From Clostridium sp. UBA3947 (lineage in GTDB: Bacteria > Bacillota > Clostridia > Clostridiales > Clostridiaceae), in contig DGDR01000053.1 of the NCBI GenBank assembly GCA_002385545.1, positions 1 to 5,533 of the forward strand: DNA of 5,533 nt. Direction: 5' to 3'. Below the pieces are notes generated by a model that saw only the letters and a program-made list of their open reading frames with translations, searched no databases and was not told where the DNA came from. Made by a program: the position numbers and the translations under genes. Below, piece after piece: positions 3,929-5,533 of the stretch (position 1 is its first letter; the number at the start of each line of letters is the position of its first letter).

Positions 3929-5514
3929 CTATTCTTTAAATACCTTTCTGTAGTAATCTGTTTCTAGTATTTTTGTAGAAAAGTAGAATTTACTGTCAAC
4001 TAGGCTAGATATGTTTTTTCTGTAGGAGCTATCTACGGTGACTCCTGGATTTGGAGTGAATTCTCCAGTAACTGAATTGTAGCGGCCTTTACTTGTGATA
4101 AAGCTCTTGTTGGCAAAGATTACTAAAGGCTCTGAGTTAGAGAAGACATCTGTACCCATGAGAAGTCTTGAATCATATTCTAAACCTAGTAAGTTTGATA
4201 GGGTAGGTATAATATCAAGGCTAGAAATAGGTTTATCAATTGTTTCTGGGGTCATTCCTTTAGTATAAAGTATGAAGGTGCTTTTGTAGAGCTCAAAATT
4301 TTTCTCTATTGAATGTCCAGCCAATTCTTCAAGGGCGTCATGCTCTAAGCCGTATGGATAATGGTCCGGACTTAAAGCTATTAATGTATTTTCCGCTACA
4401 CCAGCCTTTTCTAGCTCCTTTAACAGATATTCCAAAGCTCGGTCTAATTCTATTTGAGTAGCTAGGTAGGCTTTGACAGATTCTGAATAAGGAAGGTCCT
4501 TCACATATTCCCTATTCTTGCTAGCCATGCTATTACCGGAAAAAGTGTAAAGCATATGTCCGCTAACGGTCATATAATATGCATGGAAGGGTTCATTGCC
4601 TATATATTCATGAACAGTCTTTTCCATCATTTCAAGGTCTGATTCTGGCCAAGTGTTTTTAACTGTTAGACCCTGTCCAACTGCCTTATAATTATAACCC
4701 ATATTTGGGTGGGAAAGATCTCGGCGATAATAATTATAAGTATGATTGTGATAAGCGTTAGTAACGTAGTTTAACTTTTTTAGCTGATTACCCATGGCAA
4801 AGGGCATATAATTGTTGGCAGATTTATAGAAGCTCCATACACCACTTTTAGGTAGTAAGCTTGTACTAGCCACATATTCCCCGTCAGAAGTACTAACGCC
4901 CCATAGAGGATTATAAAAATTAGTAAACTTGTAGCCCTCGTTGACCATTTTATATAAAGTTGGTGTTATATCTTGTCTAACTGCATAGGTTGAAAAAGCT
5001 TCTGCTGTTATAAAAATAAGGTTATATCCTTTATATTTACCTGTGTACTCATTTTTTTCGCTAGGAGGTATACTCTTAAAATATTTATGCATATTTTGAA
5101 TTACTTCGTTATTTTCCTCAGAAATTAATTTATCGAAATCAATGGGCATAATATTATATTCTAAGGGCTTATCCTTAGGATTGTCAGTATTATCCTTCAA
5201 AGGGTCATCGTTATTGGAAATTGGCCCCAAATCTAAAAAGTCATTTTTCAAAGTAGGTGACCAGCCAGTAGCAAGTCTTTGTAAGTCTAATCGCATAGTA
5301 GTAATAAGGCCCAGCTTATTAACTGATAGAAGAGGTAAATTGCTGTCAAAATATAAATCATAGGCTGAATTTTGACCCTTATCTCCAAAATAAATTGCTG
5401 CTACTGTTGAGAAGTGAGAAATGATAAGAAGGCCCAATACTAAACTTCTGAATCCCCAACCTATTCTATTTTCATCAAAAAGCTTCTTTCTCAATATTAC
5501 TAATAATATAGAGG
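3929..5514 (-). CDS. LTA synthase family phosphoglycerol transferase, N-terminus cut off at contig edge
   Basis: Membrane enzyme with an extracellular alkaline-phosphatase-fold domain that moves glycerol-phosphate from phosphatidylglycerol onto lipoteichoic acid or a related acceptor. Numbering from the TTG at 5494: one membrane segment at about 15-36, a charged Asn/Asp/Lys-rich linker (90-150), then the catalytic domain. Metal ligand Glu165 (FITAEAF), nucleophile Thr202 in STSDGE (201-206), His313 in VSGHMLY, and Asp377-His378 in SPDHYPYG correspond to Glu255, Thr300, His416, Asp475 and His476 of Staphylococcus aureus LtaS, so it should be active. The TTG at 5494 is unlikely to be the start: it has no ribosome-binding site, and the frame stays open to 5514 as SILLVI, the end of another membrane helix before RKK. 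Family members are about 600-650 aa with five N-terminal helices, so roughly 100-150 residues are missing. Which paralogue (LTA synthase, primase or other) cannot be told. The shared terminator lies just past its stop. Confidence 0.9.
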
Positions 5515-5533
5515 CTGTCTCTTATACACATCT
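5515..5533. other. Sequencing-library adapter remnant (Tn5 mosaic end)
   Basis: CTGTCTCTTATACACATCT is an exact 19-base match to the reverse complement of the hyperactive Tn5 mosaic end used in Nextera-type tagmentation libraries. It sits at the very edge of the window and interrupts a gene. It is almost certainly untrimmed adapter rather than genomic DNA or a natural transposon end. Confidence 0.95.

Noticed and set aside
5142..5363. 73-aa open frame on the + strand
   Set aside because: It is antisense to the linker and membrane-proximal part of the LTA-synthase-family gene and has no independent support.
5515..5533. Natural Tn5 or IS50 end, i.e. a mobile element boundary
   Set aside because: The sequence matches the engineered 19-base mosaic end exactly and sits at the very edge of the window, as expected for untrimmed library adapter.

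Overview
The window looks like a fragment of a low-GC Firmicutes (Clostridia-like) chromosome. The base composition is AT-rich, ribosome-binding sites are strong GGAGG-type, TTG and GTG starts are common, and it carries a lipoteichoic-acid-synthase-family enzyme and a lipoprotein. Genus cannot be fixed from the sequence. The last 19 bases (5515-5533) are identical to the Tn5 mosaic end used in tagmentation library kits, so the window very probably ends at a raw contig edge and those bases are not genomic.

Left half (1-2560). A 268-aa SatD-family protein is on the + strand (53-859). Tail to tail with it, with two bases between the stop codons, is a short 127-aa SatD-like paralogue on the - strand (862-1245). 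After about 415 bp of AT-rich, repeat- and hairpin-bearing noncoding DNA comes a DUF3307 multi-pass membrane protein on the same - strand (1661-2545). SatD-family genes and DUF3307 genes are, to my knowledge, often neighbours, so these three look like one functional module. The two SatD-like proteins share a layout that resembles class III nucleotidyl cyclases (Asp in the first strand, a GDE turn, a GIGIG strand, then DG...AREA). The function of the module is unknown.

Right half (2561-5514). A divergent intergenic region of about 380 bp leads to a secreted lipoprotein of unknown function (2930-3739, +). Its leader carries a triplicated 14-bp repeat. It converges, through a shared hairpin terminator (3856-3894), on an LTA-synthase-family phosphoglycerol transferase (- strand) that keeps all expected catalytic residues. 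That gene loses its N-terminal membrane part at the contig edge.

Cross-cutting signals: an exact 12-mer, GGGACGGTTCAA, occurs three times in 1.4 kb in the same orientation, inside two unrelated genes and read in three different ways by the ribosome. This points to a DNA-level repeat, probably REP-like or mobile. Short tandem repeats with 14-16 bp periods occupy parts of both long intergenic regions.
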